A DNA stretch of 64,000 nt from Bacteroidetes bacterium B1(2017) (GCA_002256395.1 NKJG01000004.1:310001-374000), one strand, 5' to 3'. Positions 38,721 to 48,109 are shown, numbered from the stretch's first letter. Numbers and translations are program-made. The notes: generated by a model not told the origin, from the letters alone.

Positions 38721-38871
38721 AGGGTCAACAATAAGATTGGCCAAATTTAATCCACTGAATTTAATATCCAAGCATTCGAAAATTGGAAAGTAAAATCTAC
38801 TGGATTTATGGGTTGGAAATTATTCTTGTTTTCATTTCCGATTTTATTTTTTTATATTTCACTTGCCTATT

Positions 38872-39381
38872 ATGAAACAAAATTCAATTCTATATCGCCA
38901 TGGCACCTCAGCCGATAAAGCTCAATTAATGAATCTTGCTTTAATCGCTTACCAAAGTTTATCTAAGGATTTAACAGCAGAAAATTGGACTCTTTTAAAA
39001 AACAATTTAAGTAAGCCTAAATTAATGGATGAGTTGCTTGAAAATGGACATTGTTTTGTTTGTGAATCGAATAATGAACTAGTAGGAATGGCCTTTATTT
39101 TAAGAAGTGGTTTAAAAAGTGAGTTGTTTTTAGAGGAATGGTCGTGTATTAGAATGGTTGGAGTAAACCCAGAATATAGAGGAAATGGAATTGCAAAAAA
39201 CTTAACTTCCATGTGTATTGCATTTGCTAAACAAAATAATGAACGCGTAATTGCACTACATACCGGCGAACACATGGCCGATGCCCGCCATGTATATGAG
39301 AAATTTGGGTTTACTATCTATAAAGAAATTGAACCTCTTTTTGGGAAAAGGTACTTCATTTATACGCTAGATTTAAGTTGA
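38872..39381 (+). CDS. GNAT family N-acetyltransferase
   Basis: A 169-residue acetyl-CoA-dependent transferase. The pyrophosphate-binding motif A is visible as MVGVNPEYRGNGIAKNL (Q/R-x-x-G-x-G/A), with ALHTGEHMADARHVYEKFGF as motif B. ATG at 38872 is preferred over TTG at 38863. The substrate cannot be predicted. It is divergent from the exported protein gene at 38720 and 30 bases upstream of a small lipoprotein gene. Confidence 0.9.
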   Translation: MKQNSILYRHGTSADKAQLMNLALIAYQSLSKDLTAENWTLLKNNLSKPKLMDELLENGHCFVCESNNELVGMAFILRSGLKSELFLEEWSCIRMVGVNPEYRGNGIAKNLTSMCIAFAKQNNERVIALHTGEHMADARHVYEKFGFTIYKEIEPLFGKRYFIYTLDLS

Positions 39382-39407
39382 AATTTGACCCGTAATGAGT
39401 ACATTTG
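39378..39407 (+). promoter_or_regulatory. Possible promoter of the small lipoprotein gene
   Basis: TTG (39378-39380) and TACATTTG (39400-39407) are 19 bases apart, a full TTG-N19-TAnnTTTG match, overlapping the end of the GNAT gene. The box ends only 4 bases before ATG at 39412, implying a leaderless or nearly leaderless mRNA. Confidence 0.45.
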
Positions 39408-39411
39408 TTTC

Positions 39412-39801
39412 ATGAAGTTCAATTTTGGTATATCCATATTTTTTCTGAGTATTTTAATAGGTGCTTGTTCACCAAAAGCCGATACTTGTATATCTAATGA
39501 AACAGCCATAGTAGATAGTATTTATGTACCCTCAACGGCAACTATTAACCAAACTATTTCTATCCCTGTTTACTATGAAGTTCATAATGGATGTGGTGTT
39601 TTTCAAGAATTGCAAGTCAGCAATTTGGGTAACACCTACACCTTTCAACCTAAAGTAAAATATGAGGGTTGCCAATGTACAATGGTGTTTTTTATTAACA
39701 AAACAGATTATTCGTTTAAACCAATTGCCTCTGGTACCTATTATTTTAGATATTTCAATAAAAACTCATTTTATTCTATTGATACTTTGCAGGTAAATTA
39801 G
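39412..39801 (+). CDS. Small lipoprotein of unknown function
   Basis: A 129-residue protein with signal MKFNFGISIFFLSILIGAC; the lipobox LIGAC puts the lipidated Cys at position 19. The mature part is Cys-rich (six Cys including CISNE, NGCGV, GCQC) with beta-strand-like sequences. No family recognised. ATG at 39412 is chosen over TTG at 39385, which would precede a non-signal-like tail. It ends 104 bases before pepD. Confidence 0.75.
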   Translation: MKFNFGISIFFLSILIGACSPKADTCISNETAIVDSIYVPSTATINQTISIPVYYEVHNGCGVFQELQVSNLGNTYTFQPKVKYEGCQCTMVFFINKTDYSFKPIASGTYYFRYFNKNSFYSIDTLQVN

Positions 39802-39905
39802 GTTTGAGTAAAGCATGACCTAAATTATTTTTATACACTAACAATTTTTGTAAACTTGCTACTTAAGCTTTCAATTAATTAATTTTCATTTATACTATTT
39901 AAACT

Positions 39906-41366
39906 ATGTCTAATTCACTTTCAAGCCTTGAACCAAAAGCGCTTTGGCAGCATTTTGCAAATCTAAATGCAGTGCCTCGTCCTTCTAAAAAAGAAGAGCA
40001 AGTAATTCAATTTATGTTAGATTTTGGTGCTTCATTAGGATTGCCAACTAGTAAAGATGAAGTAGGTAATGTAATAATTAAAAAACCTGCCTCCCTGGGA
40101 ATGGAGGGCCGCCAAACGATTGTGTTGCAAAGTCATTTAGATATGGTGCATCAAAAAAATGCGGATACAAATTTTGATTTTGCCACACAAGGAATTGATA
40201 TGTTTATTGAGGGTGATTGGGTGAAGGCTAGAGGAACAACGCTTGGTGCTGATAATGGAATTGGTGTTGCCAGTATTATGACCTTGCTCGCATCTACTGA
40301 TATTGCTCATCCTGCCATTGAAGCTCTGTTTACAATCGATGAAGAAACTGGAATGACAGGTGCCTTGGGATTAAAAGGCGGCTTGTTGGAGGGTAAAATT
40401 TTACTTAACCTCGATACCGAAGATGATCATGAATTAACCATTGGTTGTGCCGGAGGTATTGATGTTACAGGAACTAGGCATTATATTAAAAAACCAGTTG
40501 CTGAAGAAAGCACCGGGTTAGAAATTTCTGTAAAGGGATTAACTGGTGGCCACTCAGGTATGGATATTCACCTTGGAAGAGGGAATGCTAATAAATTAAT
40601 GAATCGCTTGTTAATTGAGGTTCATAAACACACTCATTTCGAAATAAGTACTATTGATGGAGGTGGTTTGCGCAATGCCATTCCTCGCGAATCGCATGTT
40701 ACCTTAGCTGTTCATACCGTTGATAAGGATGCATTAGTTCAACAAATAAAACAAATTGAATCTGTTTTTAAATCGGAATATCGAATTACAGATCCTAATT
40801 TAGAAGTAAGTATAAAAGAAATTGAATGCCCTGTTACCGTTTTAGAAAAGCTGTTTCAAATTCATTTATTACAAGTAATTCATGTATTACCAAATGGTAT
40901 CTTTAGAATGACCCCAGGTATTGAAGGCTTGGTTCAGAGCTCAAATAATGTTGCTAGAATTTTAGTGAAGGACGGCGAGTTAAGTATTCAATGCCTTACC
41001 AGAAGTAGCGTGGATTCTGAGAAAATGGACCTTGCCGATATGATTGAATCTGCCTTTCATTTATTAGGAGCACAAGTTGAAATGAAGGGCTCATACCCAG
41101 GTTGGATGCCTCAACCAGATGCTGCCATTGTTAAATTAATGAGCGATTTGTATGAAGAGGTGTTTGGTTCAAAAGCAATGGTAAATGCCTGCCATGCCGG
41201 TTTAGAGTGTGGTATCCTAGGAACCAATTACCCTGGTATGCAAATGATTTCGTTTGGTCCAAATATTAGAGGAGCGCATTCTCCAGACGAACGCGTTCAA
41301 ATAAGCTCGGTTCAGAAATACTGGAGTTTTTTATTAAAAACACTAGAAAGAATTCCTAGCAAATAG
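39906..41366 (+). CDS. pepD: Aminoacyl-histidine dipeptidase (PepD, M20C)
   Basis: A 486-residue cytoplasmic di-zinc dipeptidase cleaving Xaa-His dipeptides. Visible metal ligands: His77 and Asp79 (SHLDMVH), bridging Asp116 (LGADNGIG), and Glu146/Glu147 (TIDEETGMTGA; general base and ligand). The lid-domain signature GLTGGHSGMDIHLGRGNAN and the C-terminal HAGLECG are those of PepD. A 13-bp hairpin at 41377-41406 separates it from priA; the two may form one unit. Confidence 0.95.
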   Translation: MSNSLSSLEPKALWQHFANLNAVPRPSKKEEQVIQFMLDFGASLGLPTSKDEVGNVIIKKPASLGMEGRQTIVLQSHLDMVHQKNADTNFDFATQGIDMFIEGDWVKARGTTLGADNGIGVASIMTLLASTDIAHPAIEALFTIDEETGMTGALGLKGGLLEGKILLNLDTEDDHELTIGCAGGIDVTGTRHYIKKPVAEESTGLEISVKGLTGGHSGMDIHLGRGNANKLMNRLLIEVHKHTHFEISTIDGGGLRNAIPRESHVTLAVHTVDKDALVQQIKQIESVFKSEYRITDPNLEVSIKEIECPVTVLEKLFQIHLLQVIHVLPNGIFRMTPGIEGLVQSSNNVARILVKDGELSIQCLTRSSVDSEKMDLADMIESAFHLLGAQVEMKGSYPGWMPQPDAAIVKLMSDLYEEVFGSKAMVNACHAGLECGILGTNYPGMQMISFGPNIRGAHSPDERVQISSVQKYWSFLLKTLERIPSK

Positions 41367-41376
41367 TTATTTTGGG

Positions 41377-41406
41377 AGGGCATTTTAAAGAAATTTAAAA
41401 TGCCCT
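41377..41406. repeat. 13-bp GAAA-loop hairpin between pepD and priA
   Basis: Arms 41377-41389 and 41394-41406 are perfect complements with the loop GAAA (41390-41393). It ends 7 bases before the priA ATG at 41414. No T run follows, so it is not a typical terminator; it may be a leader hairpin for priA or a weak pepD terminator. Confidence 0.6.
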
Positions 41407-41413
41407 TCATTGC

Positions 41414-43876
41414 ATGCAAGAAGAAAACTTTGCCACCTTTGTAAATGTTATTCTGCCCCTGCACCTTCAGCAGGTTTATACCTATAGGGTTCCCGCAGAA
41501 TGGGAGCAAGAAATTGCTATTGGGAAACGTGTGGCCATCCAATTTGGTGCAAAAAAAGTATACTCAGCATTAATTTATCAAATACATCATCAACCTCCCA
41601 AAAACTACGAAGCAAAATACATCTATTCTGTTTTAGATGAATCTCCAGTTGTGGATGCTCAAAATTTCTTGTTTTGGGATTGGATTTCTAAATATTACCT
41701 CTGCTCATTAGGCGATGTTATGCAGGCCGCACTTCCCGCTGCTCTTAAGCTTGAGAGTGCCACTAGAGTTATTGCAAACCCATCTTTTGAGCTGAACCAA
41801 ACGGTGCTAGATGATAAAGAATATTTGGTTTATGAGGCATTAGAAATTAGGCATGAACTTACACTGGAAGAAATTGCAGAGATAATCCAACTTAAAAACG
41901 TTTTTCCTTTGCTGAAAAGCATGGTGAAAAAGGAAATGATTCTAATTAAAGAAGAGTTAGAAGAACGGTATAAAGAGAAGAAATTAACCTGCTTAAAATT
42001 AGCTACTCAATTTGATGACGAGGCAGCTTTAGAGGCTTTATTTGCTGTGCTTGAACGCAATGAAAAGCAATTAAATATCTTAATGGCTTACCTGCATCTT
42101 AAGCAGCATGAAACAGATATTGATCGTGCTCTTTTGCTTAAGACCTGCAATGGTACTACAGCTCCTCTAAATACACTTATTAAAAAGGGTATTTTTGAAA
42201 CCTATCAAATTAGTATCGATAGAATTCAAATTGCTGCCACCCCACTTCAAAAATTTGAGTTAAACGAAGCCCAAGAATTGGCTCTTACTCAAATTAAAAA
42301 TCAATGGGAAGAGAAAGAAATAGTATTGCTGCAAGGTGTTACGGGTAGTGGTAAAACCCATGTTTATGTGAGGCTTATCCAAGAACAAATGGCCCTTGGT
42401 AAACAGGTGTTATTTCTATTGCCAGAAATTGCTCTTACCTCCCAAATTGTGAAACGCATTCGTAAGTTTTTTGGTGAAGCGTGTATTTCTTATCATAGCA
42501 AATTTAACGACCAAGAGAAAGTTGAAATTTGGCACAAAGTAAAGGAGGGCAAATACCAAATTGTTATTGGAGCAAGAAGTGCAGTATTTTTACCTTTTGC
42601 AAATTTAGGTTTATGCATTGTTGATGAGGAACATGAGGGTAGCTATAAACAGCAAGATCCTGCACCTCGTTATCATGCAAGAGATGCGGCCATGATGTTG
42701 GCTAAACTAAATCACTGCAAAACTATCTTAGGTTCGGCCACTCCTTCACTTGAAGTTCATTTTATGGCTCAGCAAAATAAATATGGCTGGGTAAAAATGG
42801 ATAATCGATTTTTTGATGTGGCTATGCCTGCCATAGAAACGGCCAATATTGCCGAAGAGCGCAGGGTTAAAACCATGGTAAAGGAGGATATTAGCTTTCA
42901 ATTAAGTCAAGGTATTGAACAGGCTTTGGCTAATAATGAACAGGTAATTTTATTCCAAAATAGGAGAGGCTACGCACCTTTCTTATCCTGTAATACCTGC
43001 GAATGGGTTCCTAAATGTCAAAATTGTGATATTAGTTTAACCTACCATAAATACATCGATTCTTTAAAATGCCATTATTGTGGCTATACCGCCCAGCAGC
43101 CTAAAACTTGCGGTGCATGTGGTTCTACGCATTTAAGTTTAAAAGGGGTTGGTACAGAAAAGGTAGAGGATGAATTGAACGAATTATACCCTTTAGCACG
43201 CATTGCTCGCTTAGATTTAGATGCTGCAAAAACTAAAAACGGACACGAAGAAATAATTAGAAGTTTTGAAGAACAACAATTTGATATCCTAGTTGGAACA
43301 CAAATGTTGAGTAAGGGTTTAGATTTTGAACACGTTAGTTTGGTTGGGGTAATTAATGCCGATAGCCTCTTGTCGTTTCCAGATTTTAGAGCGCATGAAC
43401 GTGCCATGCAATTGCTTATGCAAGTTAGTGGCAGAGCCGGTAGAAAACATAAGCAGGGTAAGGTTATTATTCAAACATCTATGCCTAATCATTTTGTGTT
43501 GCAGGCATTGCTAAACAAACAATACGAAGCCTTAATGGAAAGAGAGTTAGAAGAGCGCCAAAAATTTGCCTATCCTCCTTTTTTTAGAATAATAAAAGTT
43601 GTGCTAAAGCATAAAGATTTTAAAGTAGTAGAACAGGCTGCCTTGCGTTTAAAATACCTTATGCAAGGAAATGTAAAAGCCACTATGCTTGGTCCCGAAA
43701 GTCCTTATGTAAGTAAGATTCGCAATTTTTATATCAAAGAAATTCTGGTTAAAATTTCTCGAACCAACCCTGAGTTGGAAAGCATAAAACAAGCCATTAA
43801 AAAAGCAATGGCAGATTTAGGTCAGGAAAAGGTTTTTAGAAGTGTGATTGTGTTTGCCGATGTAGATCCTGGTTAG
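41414..43876 (+). CDS. priA: Primosomal protein N' (PriA helicase)
   Basis: An 820-residue superfamily 2 3'-5' DNA helicase that reloads the replisome at stalled forks. The DNA-binding domain begins with VNVILPLHLQQVYTYRVP. The helicase motifs are GVTGSGKTHVY (Walker A), DEEHEGSYKQ (motif II) and GSATPS (motif III). Zinc-binding cysteines are present in CNTCEWVPKCQNC and CHYCGYTAQQPKTCGAC. The C-terminal DxRAHERAMQLLMQVSGRAGR is the PriA-specific motif V/VI region. It converges on the DUF5686 gene with only three bases between stops. Confidence 0.97.
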   Translation: MQEENFATFVNVILPLHLQQVYTYRVPAEWEQEIAIGKRVAIQFGAKKVYSALIYQIHHQPPKNYEAKYIYSVLDESPVVDAQNFLFWDWISKYYLCSLGDVMQAALPAALKLESATRVIANPSFELNQTVLDDKEYLVYEALEIRHELTLEEIAEIIQLKNVFPLLKSMVKKEMILIKEELEERYKEKKLTCLKLATQFDDEAALEALFAVLERNEKQLNILMAYLHLKQHETDIDRALLLKTCNGTTAPLNTLIKKGIFETYQISIDRIQIAATPLQKFELNEAQELALTQIKNQWEEKEIVLLQGVTGSGKTHVYVRLIQEQMALGKQVLFLLPEIALTSQIVKRIRKFFGEACISYHSKFNDQEKVEIWHKVKEGKYQIVIGARSAVFLPFANLGLCIVDEEHEGSYKQQDPAPRYHARDAAMMLAKLNHCKTILGSATPSLEVHFMAQQNKYGWVKMDNRFFDVAMPAIETANIAEERRVKTMVKEDISFQLSQGIEQALANNEQVILFQNRRGYAPFLSCNTCEWVPKCQNCDISLTYHKYIDSLKCHYCGYTAQQPKTCGACGSTHLSLKGVGTEKVEDELNELYPLARIARLDLDAAKTKNGHEEIIRSFEEQQFDILVGTQMLSKGLDFEHVSLVGVINADSLLSFPDFRAHERAMQLLMQVSGRAGRKHKQGKVIIQTSMPNHFVLQALLNKQYEALMERELEERQKFAYPPFFRIIKVVLKHKDFKVVEQAALRLKYLMQGNVKATMLGPESPYVSKIRNFYIKEILVKISRTNPELESIKQAIKKAMADLGQEKVFRSVIVFADVDPG

Positions 43877-43879
43877 GCT

Positions 43880-46453
43880 TTATAATCGAATACTCATTCT
43901 AAATGCTGCCCCTTGATATGTGTTGGAAATGAAATGAAAATTAACTCCAATTGCTATTCGATTCAAAAGTGGTTCAATGCGATACCCTGTTTCGTAATAC
44001 ATGGCATTTCCTTGCGAGTTTAAATAATTAAAATACACCACTTCTTTAAAATCCATCAAGTTTAAATACGGCAATTTACGCAGCAATAAATGTTTAAACT
44101 CTGCTTGCAAAAATAAACTTTGGTAGCTTCTATTTGTGCTATAACTATAGTAGGGCAATTGCATAAAGTGCCCAAAATAATTTCCATCAAAAATACTGCT
44201 TTGATTGCCTGCAAAGTGCTGCCAATCGGCAAAGTAAAGGTTTGGGGTTTTGGTAAAAAATCCGGCTCTTGCTTGGTACATTAGGTTCACCCAATGCCAA
44301 GGTTTAACCGTTTGATCCAAACCAAAATCTAACTTCCCAAATTGCAATCCTTGGGCATCATATCCTTCCTTATAATTAACTGATAAACTTGGCCATGTGT
44401 TTTTTAAATAGAACTTTTTGTTTTGGCGCATTTTATATAATTGAAAAGGTTTATACACCAATCCAAGCTGATATTGATAGCTTTGATGTCTGGGCTCGCT
44501 TATTAAAATTTTATCAGGAACATTTGCACGTATGTGGTCTTTTCCTTCTTTGTTTTGATACCTATCAATATTTTCTATGCTATACCTATTTGTTGCCAAA
44601 ATAGATGCGTTAACCAGCAAACCATTTAGTACCTCATATTGAAAGTTGGCATTCAAAAAATCTTGTTGATAGAACTTTGAATAATTAGTTTTTAAGAGCA
44701 AAAGTTGAAAGGCATCCGTAAAGGGTGTAATACCTTTGGGGTTATAATCTGTAATAAAACTACCCCCTTTAAATTGCACGTATGCCAAGTGTTTTGGGTT
44801 GAACCTAAAACTTAATTCACCACTCGTTTCTAGCAAGGGTCGCTCTAGGGGAACTTTAATTTTTTGTGTATAGCGCCATTGCTTAAAACCTTTATTTCCA
44901 AAGCTTAATTCTGTTTGCAAGGCAAATCCTTCTACTGTGTTTAAACTTGGCCTTCCAAATAAACCCTTGTAACTAAAATAATTCTTGTGGTCTTTTTTTG
45001 TAAGGCTATCTCCTAAAAGTAAAATACTTCCTAAACTAAGGTGGTAATTCTTCTTTTTATGGGTACTGTCTGAACCAAAAAGTTGTGAGGTGTCTTTCAC
45101 TTTAAAACTTTGTTGTTCATCTTTAAGTAATGGTACTGGCCTATTGTTAGCCCAAAAGTTAGAATCTCTCGTAAAAGCCAAACTATCAATAATCAATTCA
45201 CTGCTATCGTTTTCCATCATCAAGGTTTGGGTATTATTCTCGGCTTCTTTTTTCATTTTTGAAGCCAGTTTTAGCATCTCACCTTTCGTTAATTTTTCTT
45301 TGGCCAATAGCGCATCAATTTGCTGTTGATTTTTGCTTTTTTTTGCTTCAATTGGTTTACTTGGCTTGTTTGCTTCCTCCGCAATTTTTGGCGGGCTGGT
45401 TATTTGTTGAACCCAAGTATGACTTACATTTGGATTAAGTTTTAATCGATAATCACTAATAGAGGCTAGGTATCTAAAGCTTCCCTCTACACCTAAATAA
45501 TTTCCTTTGAATTGAATATCATAGGTTACTGGCATATATACAAATGGGTACTCAGAAATTGGTTTAAAGCTTGTTTTTACGGTAACTGTAGTTCCACTCT
45601 CTTCTCTTGTTAATACACAACTGTGCAGGCACCATAGTTTTTCTATTATGTAAATAGTGCCACTGTAAAATTCATTTCCTTTTCGTTTTGGTTCAACCTT
45701 TATTTTATTAATCTCTCTGCCATTCTCATAAAAGCTGCCCTCTAGTTTAAAGGTATAGGCATTAAAAGCCTGCGCACTCAAAGGCGATACTTCATTTTCA
45801 TTGGAGGCATCATACCAACTACCTCGGGCCATACGCATGGGCTCGGGTGCACCTTCAAAGGGCATGGATGATTTAACAGAAATAACCTTTTCTCTGTAGG
45901 TGTTTGGTTGCGAAAAATTAAGCTGATTAATGCTTTCGGTAACATAGGTTTTACCAACTTCAACATGTTGCTCCTTTAATAAACCTCTAAAAATACGTGG
46001 ACATTGGTCAATTCTACCAGTACCTTTTACATAAACATTAGCTTGGTAATTTAAAACCTGCCTTTTATAATATGGGGCAGCGGCTATGGCTTTTCGCATA
46101 ATATAATTGGCTGGGTTATCTTTTCCACTGTTAACCGTAACTTCCTTAAGTTCATAGGTTTGCTTCTCCATTTCTAGGTTCAGCTCTTGCCAATCATTTT
46201 CAATTTGTATGGTTTTGCTTAAGGTTTTATAATCAATGCTTTGAAAACTAATTTGATGAGTGCCCTTTGCTAACTTAAGTTGAAAGCTGCCATTAACATT
46301 GGAGTTGGTGCCTGTTTTGGTGTCTATACAATAGATGGTAACATAGGGTAGAGGTTCGCCCGCGCTATTAGTTAAAATTCCTTTTATGCCCTGAGCCCAT
46401 GTAAAATGGACATTCACAAGTAGAAAAAGGTATAGAAAACGCGTGCTTGGCAT
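43880..46453 (-). CDS. DUF5686 / carboxypeptidase-like regulatory domain outer-membrane protein
   Basis: An 857-residue predicted outer-membrane protein. ATG at 46453 gives a signal peptide (MPSTRFLYLFLLVNVHFTWAQ). Residues ~25-110 form a carboxypeptidase-regulatory-like fold (GIKGILTNSAGEPLPYVTI, closing LKEVTVN), the same module that starts many TonB receptors; DUF5686 follows from about 115 (NPANYIMRKAIAAAP). A Lys/Glu-rich linker (~370-410) and a long barrel-like C-terminal half ending AFRMSIRL complete it. No TonB plug is visible. The function of DUF5686 proteins is unknown. It is divergent from efp. Confidence 0.85.
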   Translation of the reverse strand: MPSTRFLYLFLLVNVHFTWAQGIKGILTNSAGEPLPYVTIYCIDTKTGTNSNVNGSFQLKLAKGTHQISFQSIDYKTLSKTIQIENDWQELNLEMEKQTYELKEVTVNSGKDNPANYIMRKAIAAAPYYKRQVLNYQANVYVKGTGRIDQCPRIFRGLLKEQHVEVGKTYVTESINQLNFSQPNTYREKVISVKSSMPFEGAPEPMRMARGSWYDASNENEVSPLSAQAFNAYTFKLEGSFYENGREINKIKVEPKRKGNEFYSGTIYIIEKLWCLHSCVLTREESGTTVTVKTSFKPISEYPFVYMPVTYDIQFKGNYLGVEGSFRYLASISDYRLKLNPNVSHTWVQQITSPPKIAEEANKPSKPIEAKKSKNQQQIDALLAKEKLTKGEMLKLASKMKKEAENNTQTLMMENDSSELIIDSLAFTRDSNFWANNRPVPLLKDEQQSFKVKDTSQLFGSDSTHKKKNYHLSLGSILLLGDSLTKKDHKNYFSYKGLFGRPSLNTVEGFALQTELSFGNKGFKQWRYTQKIKVPLERPLLETSGELSFRFNPKHLAYVQFKGGSFITDYNPKGITPFTDAFQLLLLKTNYSKFYQQDFLNANFQYEVLNGLLVNASILATNRYSIENIDRYQNKEGKDHIRANVPDKILISEPRHQSYQYQLGLVYKPFQLYKMRQNKKFYLKNTWPSLSVNYKEGYDAQGLQFGKLDFGLDQTVKPWHWVNLMYQARAGFFTKTPNLYFADWQHFAGNQSSIFDGNYFGHFMQLPYYSYSTNRSYQSLFLQAEFKHLLLRKLPYLNLMDFKEVVYFNYLNSQGNAMYYETGYRIEPLLNRIAIGVNFHFISNTYQGAAFRMSIRL

Positions 46454-46478
46454 GGCAGCCAAGATGCAAAAAAACTTT

Positions 46479-46514
46479 TTGTTTTCAAAAGAGGGGTAAT
46501 TCCTTATTTTCGCA
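46479..46514 (+). promoter_or_regulatory. Probable promoter of efp
   Basis: TTG (46479-46481) and TATTTTCGCA (46505-46514) are 23 bases apart. The -7 box has one mismatch to TAnnTTTG. It ends 28 bases before ATG at 46543. The same TTG-N23 arrangement is seen at 49495-49529. Confidence 0.4.
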
Positions 46515-46542
46515 GCCTAAAAATAGGTTAAATTTAAAATTC

Positions 46543-47103
46543 ATGGCAAATACAGGCGATTTATTTAAAGGTTGTTTTATCAGACATAACAACGAATTAT
46601 GTCAGGTTTTGGAATACCAACACCGTACACCAGGTAATTTAAGAGCATTTTATCAAGTAGTTGTTCGCAACGTAAAAACTGGTAAGCAAATGGAACACCG
46701 CTTCCGTGCTGGCGAATCAGTTGAAATGATTCGTGTTGAGTTCAAAGAAATGCAATATCTATACAAAGACGGAAATAGTTTGGTATTAATGGACCCTGAA
46801 ACATTTGATCAAATTTATGTAGAAGAATTCTTGTTAGGTGATTCTGCTAAATTCTTGAAAGAAGAAATGATCTTAAAAGTTTCATTTGAAGGTGATACTT
46901 GCTTAACAGCAGAAATGCCAACATTTGTGGTTTTAACAATTGATTATGCAGAGCCAGGTGTTAAAGGCGATACCGCTACCAATACACTTAAACCAGCTAA
47001 ATTAGATAATGGTGCCGAAGTTATGGTTCCTTTGTTTGTGAACGTAGGCGATAAAGTAAAAGTGGATACACGCACAGGTGATTACGTTGAACGCGTAAAA
47101 TAA
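46543..47103 (+). CDS. efp: Elongation factor P with Asn at the loop tip
   Basis: A 186-residue translation factor that relieves ribosome stalling at polyproline. ATG at 46543 gives MANTGDLFKGCFIRHN; upstream open codons are shadow. The KOW-like and two OB domains, ending VGDKVKVDTRTGDYVERVK, are complete. The loop that normally reads PGKG or PGRG, with a modified Lys or Arg touching the peptidyl-transfer centre, reads PGNLRAF here, so position 32 is Asn. An EF-P minority class with Asn at the tip is known from the literature I recall; no EpmA/EarP-type modification enzyme is evident in this window. Confidence 0.96.
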   Translation: MANTGDLFKGCFIRHNNELCQVLEYQHRTPGNLRAFYQVVVRNVKTGKQMEHRFRAGESVEMIRVEFKEMQYLYKDGNSLVLMDPETFDQIYVEEFLLGDSAKFLKEEMILKVSFEGDTCLTAEMPTFVVLTIDYAEPGVKGDTATNTLKPAKLDNGAEVMVPLFVNVGDKVKVDTRTGDYVERVK

Positions 47104-47114
47104 TTTTTTAAATG

Positions 47115-47150
47115 CTTGATAATTGGTATTTAGTGCCAATTATCAAGTGT
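47115..47150. terminator. Hairpin terminator between efp and trhO
   Basis: A 12-bp perfect stem (CTTGATAATTGG at 47115-47126, CCAATTATCAAG at 47136-47147) with a short T run downstream of each arm. It can terminate efp, and possibly trhO from the other side. Confidence 0.65.
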
Positions 47151-47151
47151 T

Positions 47152-48069
47152 TTATAACATAGGCTTCGAGTAAAACCCTGTTCCATTATACGGGCGTTTT
47201 CCTTCCGAATTTTTACATTCCTCGGAGCAGCAACCATCCATTTCTTGGGCACATGGTTCGCACATGACAAACTGCACATTACAATCTACATTGGCACAAT
47301 TTAAATTACGTGCAACAGGGGTATTACATTTAATACACGTACTAATAATACTTGGGTTTACCTCATTTACCGGTACTGTTACCCTGCCATCAAATACATA
47401 TAAAACGCCTTCAAAATCTTTTCCTCCTGTTTCTTTTGCATATCCAATTATGCCATCATATAATTGGTACACATCTTTAAAACCTTGCTCCAACAAATAA
47501 GCCGAGGCCTTTTCGCATTTAATACCGCCAGTACAATAAGTTACTACTTTCTTATCTTTATATTCTTGTAATTCGGGCAGCTTTGAAGGGAACTCTCTAA
47601 ATGTTTCTAAATCCAAAGTGATGGCATTTTTGAATTTCCCTAACCGTGTTTCGTAATTTGATCGAACATCAATTACAACAACATCGTCTTGGTTCATCAT
47701 TTCTTGAAACTCTTTGCCATGAAGGTGTTTGCCTGTTTGTCTTATTGGGTTTACATTTTTAAGACCAGAATGAACTATTTCGTTTTTTAATCTAACATGA
47801 ATGCGGTTAAAGGCTGGATGTTCAAACTCGTCCATTTTAAAGCTTATGCCTTCAAATCGTGGGTCCGATTTTAAATCGTCCATATAAATATTTACCTGTT
47901 GCCAAGTTCCACCAATGGTACCATTTATACCTTCGCGAGCGATATAAATACGGCCCATAATACCCACTTGCTTGCAATAGCTTAGGTGTTGAACCACAAA
48001 TTCTTCGGCATCAAAAATTGGGGTATAATAGTAAAAAGCAAGTACCCAATAATTTCCTTTATTCTTCAT
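47152..48069 (-). CDS. trhO: tRNA uridine-34 hydroxylase (TrhO, rhodanese family)
   Basis: A 305-residue YceA-type protein; TrhO hydroxylates tRNA U34 on the way to 5-methoxyuridine or cmo5U. ATG at 48069 gives MKNKGNYWVLAFYYYTPI. The N-terminal domain contains YIAREGINGTIGG; the central rhodanese domain has DVRSNYETRLG and the active-site Cys in VVTYCTGGIKCEKAS; the C-terminal Cys-rich tail (CIKCNTPVARNLNC, CEPCAQEMDGCCSEEC) is expected. A consensus promoter sits at 48077-48109. It converges on efp. Confidence 0.93.
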   Translation of the reverse strand: MKNKGNYWVLAFYYYTPIFDAEEFVVQHLSYCKQVGIMGRIYIAREGINGTIGGTWQQVNIYMDDLKSDPRFEGISFKMDEFEHPAFNRIHVRLKNEIVHSGLKNVNPIRQTGKHLHGKEFQEMMNQDDVVVIDVRSNYETRLGKFKNAITLDLETFREFPSKLPELQEYKDKKVVTYCTGGIKCEKASAYLLEQGFKDVYQLYDGIIGYAKETGGKDFEGVLYVFDGRVTVPVNEVNPSIISTCIKCNTPVARNLNCANVDCNVQFVMCEPCAQEMDGCCSEECKNSEGKRPYNGTGFYSKPML

Positions 48070-48076
48070 ATTGAGG

Positions 48077-48109
48077 TGCAAAAGTAAACAAATTAGTTCT
48101 TTTGCCCAA
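48077..48109 (-). promoter_or_regulatory. Promoter of trhO
   Basis: On the minus strand TTG (48107-48109) is followed after 20 bases by TACTTTTGCA (48077-48086), a full TAnnTTTG match. The box ends 7 bases before ATG at 48069, so transcription would begin near or at the start codon. Confidence 0.6.
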
